From NCBI GenBank assembly GCA_000151295.1, contig GG745328.1, positions 174,748 through 238,747 on the forward strand: DNA of 64,000 nucleotides. The letters run 5' to 3'. The notes under the pieces are model-generated. The model did not search any database. It worked only from the letters and a program-made list of their open reading frames with translations, and was not told the origin of the DNA. The translations under genes and the position numbers were made by a program. The first letter of the stretch is position 1. The number at the start of each line of letters is the position of its first letter. This document shows positions 52,189 to 62,377 of this stretch, in pieces. The stretch comes from Allomyces macrogynus ATCC 38327 (Eukaryota > Blastocladiomycota > Blastocladiomycetes > Blastocladiales > Blastocladiaceae).

Positions 52189-53242
52189 GAATGTGTAGCT
52201 ACGCAACCCTCGACGCACTCTCGCAGCACTGGTCTTTTGACCCGATCCAGCCCATTGGTCCACAGTTGAAGCATGTTTTTGTGCTTGAATATAACTTGGA
52301 TGACGGCATGCCGCTCCCGCCCTTGTGTCAAGACCTGATTATGTACGAACGGTGATCCGATGTTAATGTTGCACGGCCACACACTGTGCCCAAGTCTGTC
52401 CAGTACATTGTCATGGACTATTTTCCGCCTGAGCGTCCGCAGATCTCATCGTTGATGCAAATGTGCCCTCCATTCCTCCGCAAGTTGACGGTGCAGATTG
52501 AAGAGATTACTGGCGGCGATTCGTTGCGTGTGCTGTGTGAGCGCTTCCCACCCACCCTCTCCACTTTGAGGTCAACTTGGCATCTTGTGACTGCGCCCAG
52601 AACTTGGATCACGATCATGGTGTCGTGAGTTTCCCTGCTCTTCTCAATGCGATTCTGCGCCAACATGACTTGACCGCCTTTTCCAACGGGCTTCTGCGCC
52701 CAGAGGACGCCCTGTGCTTGAGGCACTGTTCGTCGCGGCTCCTCATGAGCGCCCCATGAACTCGATTACGCTCGATTTTTACCACGCACGCTCATCGAGC
52801 CGCTGGATTCGATCGTTATGACCAAGAAACCCGCACATTAGCCCAAAGTCGAGCGCCTTTACGTGGATTTGATGGGACGCAGCCAGACCTTCGTACGTGC
52901 TGTGCCATTTTAGGCACCATGCCTGCCCGAAGTCGATTGCTCTCTGTGACGTCGCCAGTGTGGCCCTTTGAATTTGTGGAGCTGATCATGACCCAGCTTG
53001 TGTCACCAACGCTCGAGAAAATGGAGATGTATGCATATGACGACGAGTCTGGACAGCTGCTCTTGCTCGCCCAGCGTGGTGCTGGTCGAACGCTCGCGGG
53101 GACAGCGGGGCTTCGTCTCATAAATGATTCGAATCGGTTCTCGCTAGTGGTGGAGATGGCGATTCGGGAAGGAGCAGGCATTCACGATGCAGGCACTCAG
53201 GATGAGGACGTCAGCTTGACGTTTAGAGGTTGTCAATTGTGA
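52189..53242 (+). pseudogene. LRR protein pseudogene, copy 1
   Basis: Pieces in several frames: MCSYATLDALSQHWSF ... LKHVFVLEYNLDDGMPLPPL ending in TGA at ~52353, then VQYIVMDYFPPERPQISSLM and FLRKLTVQIEEITGGDSLRV (LRR-like spacing of Leu), then 52919-53242 with DESGQLLLLAQRGAG and DSNRFSLVVEMAIREGAGIHDA. The last two phrases recur almost unchanged in copy 2 (55330-55500). Multiple stops and frame changes make it non-coding today. Confidence 0.6.
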
Positions 53243-53699
53243 TTGTCGTTTGTGTTCTTGGGTTATCATCAAGCGTTGTTTTCTCCATTTAATACTGTTG
53301 CACCTGGCCCTTTTTCAGCCATACGTGCTGAACACTCGAGACACATGGCATTTGCCACCACAAACTGCAGCAGACCAAGACCTGATTGCTTGAATGCCAG
53401 GTGTGGATCATTTTGGGTGGAGTGATGCTGGTCAACGTCAGGGATCCAGCTTTCGTCCTTGGCTCCCCTGGATCTCACAAATGGACAGCTGGGTTCAGCA
53501 CCATGGATGTCTTCTGCTGGGTCTCTTCACGCAGCAGCGGCCGCCTGTTCATTTCGATAGCCGTGACCTTGGCCAGCATCTCCAACTTGGCGCACTACTT
53601 TCAAAGCACGATGCTCTATCATGATGAATGGACTGCAGCCCTCATTCTTGACGCCGCCCAGCATGGCAATCGTAAGTGTTGTGATGAATGGCCTGCCAC

Positions 53700-55512
53700 C
53701 AACGCACGATTGCTGAGCTCAGCGCAATCCCGCCGAGCGCTTGCCGTTTGACGTTCTCAAAGTGCTGTGCAAGCACCTGCTCACCGTTTCGGATTTGGGG
53801 TTGTGAGATGCTGCTGCACTTTGCCATTTCATTGGCAGTCTTTTTCGCTCCAGCGATCCGCACTACATTCCATCAACCGCATTCGGACCCCCAGCTTGGC
53901 TGATTGGATCTAAATGGAGACTCAAGTGATGCAGTTCTGCGTCAGGAGATGCTCAGCCAGTGGAAAATCCAGGCTGAACTACTAGGGAATTGCAGGCTCA
54001 ACAATCCGGCTGACAAGTCTCATCTGGCCGCTTGGGTTGCGTCTCTCATTCTTCCAGTGCGGAACAAGAACCTTGAGTACGTGCTGCCATTGAGGCTTGA
54101 GGAACCCATTGACACGCTCCACAGCACTGGTCCCTCTTTCCGATTCACGTCATGAGCCCACAGATCAAGCATTTCCAAGTGTTTGAGCAGTTTTTGAAAG
54201 AGGGCGTGCCACTCCCGCCTGTGCCAAGAGCTGTCTGTATTTCTCGATTGGTCCAACAGACACTGCTACACGGCTGCCCATTGTACCGCAGTCCATCAAG
54301 CACATTGGAATGAATTTCTTCACCTTGACTGCTCAAGAGGTCACGATTGTGATCCAACTCTTCCCTCCTGACCTCTGAAAGCTGACCTTGAGCGTCGAAA
54401 CAATCATTGGTGACAATGTGTTGCGTGTGATGTAAGAACATGTCCCACCCACTCTCTCCACATTCGAAGTTGCTGTAGCGCACCGTGACGGTACCACCAG
54501 TGCGCTTGCCCTTTTCGATGCGATCTGGTGCCAGCATGACTTAGCCGTCTTCTCCAACAACCTGTTACATGTGCAGGACGCTGTTCCCATGCTCAAGGCG
54601 CTGGCTGCAGTAACACTTCATAAGCGTCCTATGCACTCTGTGTGACGCTCGGGTTTCTGCCGCCCGTGCTGACTGTCCCACTGGGGCGGGAATGTCTGGG
54701 TGAGAAACCCACTTAGCAGCTCGAGACAGATTACCTCTGTGTGGATTTGATGGGATCACAGCCTGACCTGGATGTGTGCTGTGCCCTTTTGGGTATGATG
54801 CCAGCTCCATGCTCAGAGCTCTCCATTTTTTCGCACATTTGGCCTGATGAGCTTGTCAAGCTGGTCATGACCCAGCTCGTGTCGCCAACGCTCAAGGAAA
54901 TGGGTCCAGATGCCGTTAACCGGAAGATTCCCAACTTCTCAATGGATCTGCCCACAACATGTCTCCGACTGTTGCTCTTGCACTTCCCGCCCATGCCAAC
55001 TGTTTTCACCCTATCCGGCTGCCTCCTGGCGCGCACATTTTCGATGCACACGGTTCCCGTGCACAGTCACGGCCCTGGAGCTCAACCACAACAAGTTGAC
55101 GGTGTCTGATTTGCTATCTCTTCAATCGAAGTGGCCGCCGCACCTCCAGTCGCTGAACCCGAGGTACAACAAGGTTTACACAGTCATGATGCCCTTGCCG
55201 CAATCACTCTGGATTCAATATCTTTCCGAGAACCCAAACCTGAGCGATGGGCTCGACGCCATCACGCAGTGGATGCTCACCTTGCCGCTTGGATTGCGCG
55301 AGCTCTATGTTCACGACTGCCTTTTTGATGACGAGGCGGGACGGTTGCTCTTGCTTGCGCAGCGTCGTGCTGGTCCAACACGTGCGGTAGCTCGGCTTCG
55401 GATCTTTGCTGATTCGAACCGATTCTCGCCGGAAATGGAGAAGGCAAGACGGGAAGAAGCGGGAATTCACGATGCGGCAATTTGTGACGAGGACGTCGGT
55501 CTGGGCCCATGA
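53700..55512 (+). pseudogene. F-box/LRR protein pseudogene, copy 2
   Basis: Near 53732-53815 the frame reads RLPFDVLKVLCKHLLTVSDLGL, then AAALCHFIGSLF, which fits an F-box (substrate adaptor of SCF ubiquitin ligases). Leucine-rich pieces follow: RAVCISRLVQ, KLTLSVETIIGDNVLRV, LELNHNKLTVSDLLSLQ and LPLGLRELYVHDCLFDDEA, with several in-frame stops (for example near 54155, 54378 and 54432) and frame changes. The final 54910-55512 frame is the best preserved. It is homologous to copy 1, so the two arose by tandem duplication before decay. Confidence 0.6.
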
Positions 55513-55582
55513 GATAGTCGGGCGAGACAGCAATCTTTATCTCGGCAGGAATGAAAATGGGGAGCAGCTTGATGTCATTCTC

Positions 55583-55600
55583 TTTTTTTTTTTTTTTTTT
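55583..55600. repeat. Poly-T tract (18 T)
   Basis: An uninterrupted T run after the LRR pseudogene. It could be an old retroposition tail in antisense or simple slippage; nothing alongside decides. Confidence 0.9.
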
Positions 55601-55915
55601 CCCGTACCACTTTCTTTTCGTTCCATCCTCCCCACCCTGTTGTTGGCATGTTTGGTCGCTGGTCAAGTTGTTGGGTGCGGTCCATCTGCTGCGTGCGTGC
55701 ACGTTGTAAGAGCATCGTCTTCGCAAACCCTGTCTGGACAGATCGCTACACATGTAGACTGTCGATTGACCGAGCGATATTGAGGCACACAAGGGGCCAT
55801 GAACTGTCTGTTCGTTGCGTTCCGTGCGGTCGCAGCTTCGACTCGTTTTGACTGCTTCGATGTTTGAGAGTTCGAGGATATTGTCATTTTACTTCCATGT
55901 AATGTGGCTTGGGTT

Positions 55916-55947
55916 GTTGGGTGGACGAGTGGTTGGGTGGACGAGTG
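55916..55947. repeat. 16-bp tandem duplication
   Basis: Two exact copies of gttgggtggacgagtg, about 240 bp upstream of B5. Confidence 0.9.
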
Positions 55948-56179
55948 TGTGGTGGCGTCGTTCCAACAGAACGCCGAAAACGCGCTCTTCCACCGATCTC
56001 CGTTCAGGTCCTCGGCGCGCCTTCGGTTCACCCTCACTCTCCCCCCACTCCTCTCAGACTTCGCTCCACCTTGCCCTTTTTTCGCTCGCCGCGCAGAGCT
56101 GGCAAGCAGCACCGACGCGCTGCGGCCTGTGCACGGCCGCCGTACTCGCTCGTTGCACCAGCGCGCCACTCCCGTCATC

Positions 56180-56956
56180 ATGATGGCCACAGATATGATC
56201 AAGGAGGACCTGATCCGCAGCATCAACCACGGCGTCAGCAGCGCACCGCCAAGCTATGCCAAGGTGTCCAGCAAGCGGTCCTCCAGCACAAGTGACCTCA
56301 AGGAACAGTTGCTCCAGCCCGCTTCCGGCTCGGCGTCCGATGCCCTCTTCCCCTCGACCAAGATCCTCGCAGCTCTTCGATTTCTGATCTTCAGCGAGAG
56401 CCCTGCTAACTATGCTGCGGTCGAGAATTTGTTGGCCGAGGACCCGTTGTCGAGTGTCGTCGAGAGGACGCATGTGCGGCTGCCATTTGCGCCCGCCCTG
56501 AACCTGTTCGTGACCACTTACTCGGTCGCATCGGCGCAACTCAAGCTGCGTTGGCTCGGCACGGACACGGCACCGGCGCCGCTCGCCACCCTGGTCGAGA
56601 CCGCGTCGTCGTCGACCGAAATGTCGGAGCTGTTTGCCGTCACGAACGACAAGCTCGAGCTGATCAAGACGATGGGCGGTGACGGAAAGGACGGAAACGT
56701 TCTTGTCGAGTTGGTGCAGCTGCCCACGCCCGCCGATATGCTCTTTTTGCACGAGACGGATCGGCAAGCGTATTTTGACACGCTCGTTCGCATTATCAAC
56801 GTTGTATTCCGCTCCAGCATTGCCCCACAGGGCCTCATTTTTGCGAGCGGGTACGATTTGACTTCTTCTTCCTTTTGTCCAAAACTTGCTGGTTTCCCCA
56901 GAACTCAATTCACCCGCATTGACCACTTCAGATATCCGGAGGGCTCCACTTGCTAA
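56180..56956 (+). CDS. B5: truncated P-loop-less GTPase-like protein
   Basis: From ATG 56180 (MMATDMIKEDLIRSI): a Ser-rich leader with SAPPSYAKVSSK, as in B1's SPPSYAAIATS. The domain then opens with ALRFLIFSESPANYAAVENLL at the lost P-loop position, and continues to LVELVQLPTPADMLF and APQGLIFASG, where the conserved phase-2 intron falls (56851-56901). After it only ~18 residues are coded before TAA at 56954-56956. The YLD/FQQ module, coil and membrane segments are missing. Spliced length is ~241 aa. It is either a 3'-truncated pseudogene or a short soluble form. The 51-nt intron is a multiple of three, so the frame stays open without splicing. Confidence 0.65.
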   Translation: MMATDMIKEDLIRSINHGVSSAPPSYAKVSSKRSSSTSDLKEQLLQPASGSASDALFPSTKILAALRFLIFSESPANYAAVENLLAEDPLSSVVERTHVRLPFAPALNLFVTTYSVASAQLKLRWLGTDTAPAPLATLVETASSSTEMSELFAVTNDKLELIKTMGGDGKDGNVLVELVQLPTPADMLFLHETDRQAYFDTLVRIINVVFRSSIAPQGLIFASGYDLTSSSFCPKLAGFPRTQFTRIDHFRYPEGSTC

Positions 56957-57128
56957 TATGGAGAGCGGATGTTTTCGTGAGCCTTGGAGCTCGTCATTCA
57001 AAACGACGTTTCCTTTGCGTCGATGGATCATCAATCCATCGTCAGACAGAGAGACGTGGTTCTGCTGACGTGGTCCTGACAGTCTTGGAACTAAAAATAG
57101 TGAGAGGAAGAGCGAGAGTGGGCCCAGG

Positions 57129-57138
57129 CCTTTTATGG
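57129..57138. promoter_or_regulatory. CArG-box-like site upstream of A3
   Basis: ccttttatgg, identical to the decamer at 26463, lies 194 bp before the A3 ATG. It fits CC(A/T)6GG; in reverse it reads as a TATA-like element. Function not shown. Confidence 0.35.
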
Positions 57139-57331
57139 TCGCTCAGAACCGAGCATTAGCGTTGAAGGGACCGAGATGTAGCCGACAAGTGTTTCTGACG
57201 TGGTTGAGCGCTACATGCCAGTCGGGAGAGAACTCATCCCCTGCCCTGACGCCAGTTCTCTCAGCAGCTCCGCGATTCATTCCTCGCACCGCTTCCGCAG
57301 GCGCAGTCCCATCATCATCATCAGCATCGAC

Positions 57332-58254
57332 ATGGCCGAATTTCTCAACCCCCGCGTTGCGCGCCTGATCATTCTCGGCCCGATGCAATCTGGCAAGACT
57401 CAGCTCATCAAGTTTCTGGCCGACCAGGACCCGGCCTTCCATGCCGAGCAGCCGCTCGCGATTGGTTGTGATATTGGGCCGTGCACGTCGCGTATGGCCA
57501 TGTATCCCGTTCGCCTTGAACGTGAACACCTGGGTCGTTTACTCTCGCGCAGCGGCAGCGACAACGGTGACGCTTCATGGCCGCTCAGCGTATGGGTGAA
57601 CAAAGCCAATCGTGTTCCCGACAAGGCAGTCGAAGAAATGCTCGACTTATTTGAAGCTTCTGGCGACGATTTTTTGCTTGATGGCATGACGTCAACCAAG
57701 ACGCAGCGCCCCATTCTTGATTTGAAGCTGTTTGACACGCCTGGGCTTGATTTGAATGTGGCCCAAGAGGACCGCGCTCAATGGCTGACTGCATTCTTGC
57801 AGTCGCATCCCGCTATTGACGCGGCAGTGGCCGTGATTCGGTACGATTCGAACGTAACTTTTTGCCAACTCTGCTGATATTTACTACAAACTCACAACAT
57901 GGCGTGGAAAATCGCAGCTATGCGACACGCATCACACCCGAGTACATGGAGGCCAAGTTTGCTGACCCATTCGAAGCACTGTCCAAGATTTGCTCGAATC
58001 TGATCGTCGTCCACTCGCATTACCTGCCCAACATGGCCATTGAAGCGGGAAAGCCGTACCTCGACCTGTCAGATCGCGTTGCCGTGTTTGATGGGTGGCT
58101 GCGATTGAAGCCATTTGGAAGCCTGTTGCACACGACGCATATTCCCATGAACAGCAAGATGCCAGTTCCTCCCAAAGCGCATCCGGTGCAAGAAGCGTTC
58201 TGTTTTCAGCAGCTCGGCGTCTTTGTGGACGTTGTTGATGCTTTGAGCCATTAA
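57332..58254 (+). CDS. A3: AIG1/septin-type GTPase-like protein
   Basis: Two exons (57332-57840, 57918-58254) give about 281 aa and appear intact. A strand plus Walker A reads RLIILGPMQSGKTQLIKFL (residues ~10-28). G3 is LKLFDTPGLD near residue 133, the D-T-P-G typical of septin/AIG1-type GTPases. The G4 position reads LIVVHSHYLP instead of N/TKxD. PYLDLSD and AFCFQQL follow, and the protein stops at DALSH without the Hsp70-like tail of A1. The intron has the same position and phase (2) as A1 intron 1. It is the best example of the core A domain and likely to bind nucleotide, but base specificity is uncertain because G4 is not canonical. Confidence 0.8.
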
Positions 58255-58723
58255 TTAAGCTCAGCTGTTCGGCTGACCACACGCTGTTTGAACGTGCCCA
58301 TCTTTTCCCCTTCCCCTACTCCCCAAGTCCTCCGCTCCTGTGTAATTTCAAAAATAAATGTGCGCTTTCTACCAACGGGACATGCTGAACTGAGCAGTGA
58401 TCACAAGCACATGTGGCATTCGAAACGCTGGGGAAGGCTGGCAGCTTGCAGCAAAGGGTTGTGTTCAACACCTTCCTCACAGCCAAAAAGAGCAACGGAG
58501 GATTGGCGCCTGTTCGAGGTGACTTGGTCAACTTCGAGCAAGGCGCGCAACTTCTGAAACCCCATGTCAAAGCACTCCATCTCTTCTCGCTCAAACTTTC
58601 TTCCTGACCTTGCCGCGTACTCGTCGGATCTACCATGAGCACCGACGCCAAGAAAAAGAATCATCCAGGATAACGAATACGGCCTGAGTCGCTTCATAAA
58701 TCCAGCTGCAGACCAAGGGTCTG
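58255..58723. other. Intergenic
   Basis: 3' flank of A3. No gene recognised. Confidence 0.4.
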
Positions 58724-59262
58724 GTGCCACACACCATTTGCCTACGATCCCAATCACCATTCCTCGGTCCTATACGGAGCTCCCGATTTGTTACACATGG
58801 CGACAACACGGCCAGCCTCGCCGTCATTATCAACTCTTTTTTTGGTGAGGACTCGATCGAAAACATCGTCGATGAAGTGGATGTCCCGCTCCCATTTGGG
58901 CCCGCAGGTGCTAAAATGACTGTGACCACTATTTCCGTCAACGTTTACACGGTCAATTTGCAGTGGGTTGGCATGGACACGACGCCCGCGCCCCTCACCA
59001 CCTTGGTGGAAGCTGCATCATTGTCCTCAACTGAGTTGTTCGAGCCTATTTGTGCCAGCAATGGCAGACTTGCTTTGATCAGTTCTGCATGAACTGGGGG
59101 CCAGCGCGATCGCGTGCTCATCGAGTTGGTGCAATTACCATGCCCAGTGGACATGCTCCAATTGCAAGTCACGAATCCGCCGGCATACCTTGACACATTG
59201 CTCCATATTGTTACCGCTTTATTCCGTCATGACATTGCTCTACAGGCGGATGTCTACGCTAC
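58724..59262 (+). pseudogene. B6: decayed B-family N-terminal domain
   Basis: One frame reads SSRFVTHGDNTASLAVIINSFF, VNLQWVGMDTTPAPLTTLVEAAS, then a TGA at 59090-59092, then VLIELVQLPCPVDMLQLQV and DIALQADVYATSY. This parallels B5 (KLRWLGTDTAPAPLATLVETAS ... LVELVQLPTPADML) through the same end point. No ATG-led start and no second half. B5 and B6 are closest relatives and flank A3. Confidence 0.75.
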
Positions 59263-60304
59263 CAGTTATTCGGAGGCCCTTGATCAGTTGGCTGTGGGCT
59301 CACAATTGACATGATGCACGATACGACCTTGGGCGTCCTGTTATGCGCGCTCAATGTGGTGATTACGGCGCGGCCGCCGTATGCGAGACACGTGGTGAAT
59401 GAAGAGTGGCGCGATGCGGCTACGGGATGGCGCGAGTTCAGGGTGCTGTATAATGGAAAGGATGTGCGTGCATTGGTGGGGGCGGCGGGCGGTGGGGAGG
59501 GGAAGGGGCGTGGTGCGTGTGTGGTGTTGAGGTGGATGGTGATGGTTGCGGATACAGGAATGGGAAGTGGGTGAATACGAGGAATGGCGGGGTTGCGGAG
59601 AGACGATTGGAGCGGGCGATGGGTCGGATTGGCGGGAGTGTATCGACTCGCAAGTCGTTGATGTGATCAAAGCACAGGAAACCTGCAGTGTCTGACGTCA
59701 CTGATCTACGCATCCTCAGTGTTAATACATTATACTTGGTGTTTCTCTCGTTTCGGCTGAGGCGAAACCCCGCTCTATGGGCCTTGTGACATAATAGAAC
59801 TGGTCATTGCATGAAGCACATTGACAGGATTACAACAACATTCTTACTTTGCCCTGACACTCCATACAACAGTGATTCCGTCAGAAGTTCTTTGAGCTCA
59901 ATAAGACGCGTCACTTGTCATCTCCTATTCTCGACGGGTTCCACGTCATGAAAGTATTTGTGGTGACTTGGCCCGCATGATTTTGACGATTGACGATTGA
60001 TGAACAACCTCACACAGCTCCCCAACTGTGGCGTGGGACCAGGCCGCATATTTTAATGCAGGACGCTCCTGATTCCTCCCTTCCCCTCCCTCGCCTGCGG
60101 CGTGCTGTCAACCTGTCCAAGACTGCCAATGTGCACATGACTGCAACGGTTGCCTCGACCGTGCTTCCCACGCCCCAGATGATGCAGCTTCGTGCACACT
60201 GGGTCTCGATGTTGTACGCAAATCACTGTCACAGCAAGCACTGTCGCCCAACCAACAAGCTGACGTTGTAGTGCGCGGGAAGCAAACCAGACTCTGCTAC
60301 TTCC
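59263..60304. other. No supported gene
   Basis: A Gly-rich plus frame (59311-59574) comes from G-rich sequence. Another at 59990-60271 has no recognisable content. It may hide heavily decayed A4 sequence. Confidence 0.4.
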
Positions 60305-60470
60305 TCTCGATGTCTTCTTGCCTGCAGATCTCTCGCCATTTGGTCCAGGCTTCATTACGATGAACATGGCCATAAACAACATGTTGCCACCATCACTCAC
60401 ATGCCCTGTTCAGGACGCATTCTGTTTCCAGCAGCTCGATTCGTTCCTGCGTGCGTGCGGTCATTCAATG
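60305..60470 (+). pseudogene. A4: fragment of an A-family GTPase-like gene
   Basis: FITMNMAINNMLPPSLTCPVQDAFCFQQLDSFL (split here as positions 60351-60450) aligns with LLTMHVAMNNKLPEP ... AFCFQQLAQFL of A1. Only this C-terminal stretch of the G-like domain is left, with no P-loop region upstream. It ends in the CCTAGG repeat cluster. Confidence 0.65.
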
Positions 60471-60512
60471 CAGTCAAGAATGCCAGGGACCTCGAGGTCC
60501 CCAGCACATGTG

Positions 60513-60811
60513 CCCTAGGACCCTGCCCTAGGTCCAACCCTAGGTCAAAATGCTGTCCTAGGTCCACGCCGCTCCAGGACCTCCACCTCGATGAACCCCC
60601 ACCGCGGCCACTTCGATTAATGTCTCTGGACATACCAGTGAGATGCCCCTGTAAGCCTGAGGACCTGGACAGGAATTCTGGGACCTAGGTCCATGCCGGT
60701 CGGGGAGTGAAATTCGGGGATATGTACCGCAAGCAAGTCTGAGAAAGGGTGCTGGGAAGGGGTATACGGGGGATTGGGACCTAGGAATGTGTATCTGGGA
60801 CCTAGGTCCAC
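60513..60811. repeat. Cluster of CCTAGGTCC palindromic motifs
   Basis: The core cctagg occurs at least seven times in 300 bp, mostly as cctaggtcc or ggacctagg. The full palindrome ggacctaggtcc appears at about 60687 and 60798. Motifs point both ways. They could be multiple sites for one dimeric protein or remnants of a small palindromic repeat. Confidence 0.7.
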
Positions 60812-60844
60812 ACGCGGGCAGCGCAGCTGCCATTGGGGCCAGGG

Positions 60845-60925
60845 GGTTCGGGGAATGCGTTGGGAATGGGTTGGGGAATGGTTGGGGGAATGGGTCGGGG
60901 AATGGGTTGGGGAATGGGTGCAGGG
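60845..60925. repeat. G-rich ~12-bp minisatellite
   Basis: Tandem variants of ggggaatgggtt, about six copies. Runs of 3-5 G at short intervals could form G-quadruplexes on the plus strand. Confidence 0.75.
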
Positions 60926-61119
60926 TCGTTTTTCAGGGATGGGTCTGGGGGGCCATTTCCCAGAACTCCCCATTCTGTCCCAAATTCTGTGGTGGTTTTA
61001 TATACTACCCTCGAATCCGGGACAAAATGGGGAGAATCTGGGTTGAAACATCACAAAAAGGGGGCACTCAAACCGCATCATCAGACAGCCACCAAAGTTT
61101 TCTTGCCATGTGCTAAACC

Positions 61120-61317
61120 ATGAACACCATGAACTCGATGAACCAAACGCCAGTCAGCTGTGTCTGTTCAGTGCCACCCAAGTGGTGCACACGCGTGCCC
61201 AACTTTGTGATATACGTCGAATACCTCTGCAACGTCTGCGGGACAATAGCCATGATAGCCCGCTCCAACTGGACACACCAGGAACCCGACCCTCCACCAC
61301 CTCCACAATATGAATGA
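61120..61317 (+). CDS. Small Cys-rich ORF with C-terminal PPxY-like end
   Basis: 65 codons from ATG 61120 (MNTMNSMNQTPVSCVCS). It has five Cys (CVC, C, C-x2-C), a hydrophobic middle (PNFVIYVEYLCNVCGTIAMI) and ends PPPPPQYE. P-P-Q-Y fits the PPxY motif that recruits Nedd4-type ubiquitin ligases in host and viral proteins. It borders the virus-like block at 61727-63650. Small size and repetitive start make chance plausible. Confidence 0.3.
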   Translation: MNTMNSMNQTPVSCVCSVPPKWCTRVPNFVIYVEYLCNVCGTIAMIARSNWTHQEPDPPPPPQYE

Positions 61318-61726
61318 TGAATACACATTGCACGAATGGTTTCCGTGCAGTGTGCGAGACACAGTTAGTTAAAGGATAGCCGGTAGACTTCGCTGGGCTT
61401 GAGTTTTACGCGGACTGCTGTAGGGAAGACTGGTCAGGTTCTCTGGCTGGTTGTTCTGGGTGGTTGCTCCACTGTCTTTGGCTCCTGCCGGTGGAGATTT
61501 TGAGTGGTTGTCGCGAGAACCTTCATTGCCTTTGTCTACAAGTCTGAATAAAAACATGAGGCACATGTGCATTTGCGTTGAGCCTTAGTCGCGATTAAAT
61601 TTTCAGCCCTTGTTGTGGTGGGCATTGTAGCCAATGATGGCAAACTGCGACAGGAGGATGATGACGTTCACGCACAGAATTGCAACTTCAAGACCAAGCA
61701 TTTACTATATACAATCAAAAATAATT

Positions 61727-62377
61727 TTATGTCAGGAATGCGAGCTGGATGGTCCAGTTGTGGCCATTGAAGTTGATAGGGCGCAGCTTGTGGTCGCACA
61801 GTTCGAGCTCAATCTCTGTGACTTCCTCAGTGATGGCTTTCGAATAAAAGTTAAAGAATTCACTGGACAGGTTCTGGTACACGAATGACTGCCCCCAACC
61901 GCCCTGCACGTGGAAGGACGCCACAAGCGAGCCGACATTGGGGAACGACGAGTGGGTGTAGTCTGCCAACATGTTCCCGAGGTTGGACTTGAGGTGAATC
62001 GTCTCAATTTGGGCAAGGGTGATGGCGTACCGACCAGTGATTCGAGTGGGTTGATTTTGAATATCCACACTGTCGTCCGACCAAGGCTCAGTGCCAAATC
62101 CGAGGTTTCGGTGAATGCTATTTGGTTTTTTGCGTTCGATACGGAACCCCATGTTATCATTGGCAATGGAGACAAGACCAGTGGAGGGGTTCCAAGTCAC
62201 AGACCACACCCCTTGCCATTGAAATTCGGCGTTGCTGTTGTTGAGCAATTCTGTGAGTTTTTCGACAAGCGATTGTGGAGTGTAGTATGCAGGAGGCACT
62301 GCGACCAAGCCAAGCTGCCACAAAGAGTTACGTTGATCAGAAGGTTGCTGATGTTGTGGCTGGGGTAGCCGCGCCAA
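61727..62377 (-). pseudogene. Polinton/virophage-type minor capsid (penton)-like protein, 5'-truncated
   Basis: Open frame of 216 codons with no ATG near its start; the frame runs back into the opposite-strand fibre ORF. It reads WQLGLVAVPPAYYTPQSLVEKL, IETIHLKSNLGNMLADY, VASFHVQGGWGQSFVYQN and ends EIELELCDHKLRPINFNGHNW ... QLAF (shown in parts). The last element, an I-x-L-x-D-x-x-x-x-P-I/V-x-F turn followed by a W/V-x-L-x-F strand, is the pattern I associate with the jelly-roll minor capsid protein of polintons, virophages and related viruses. Codon use is AT-richer than host genes. The call rests on pattern memory, not alignment. Confidence 0.45.
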
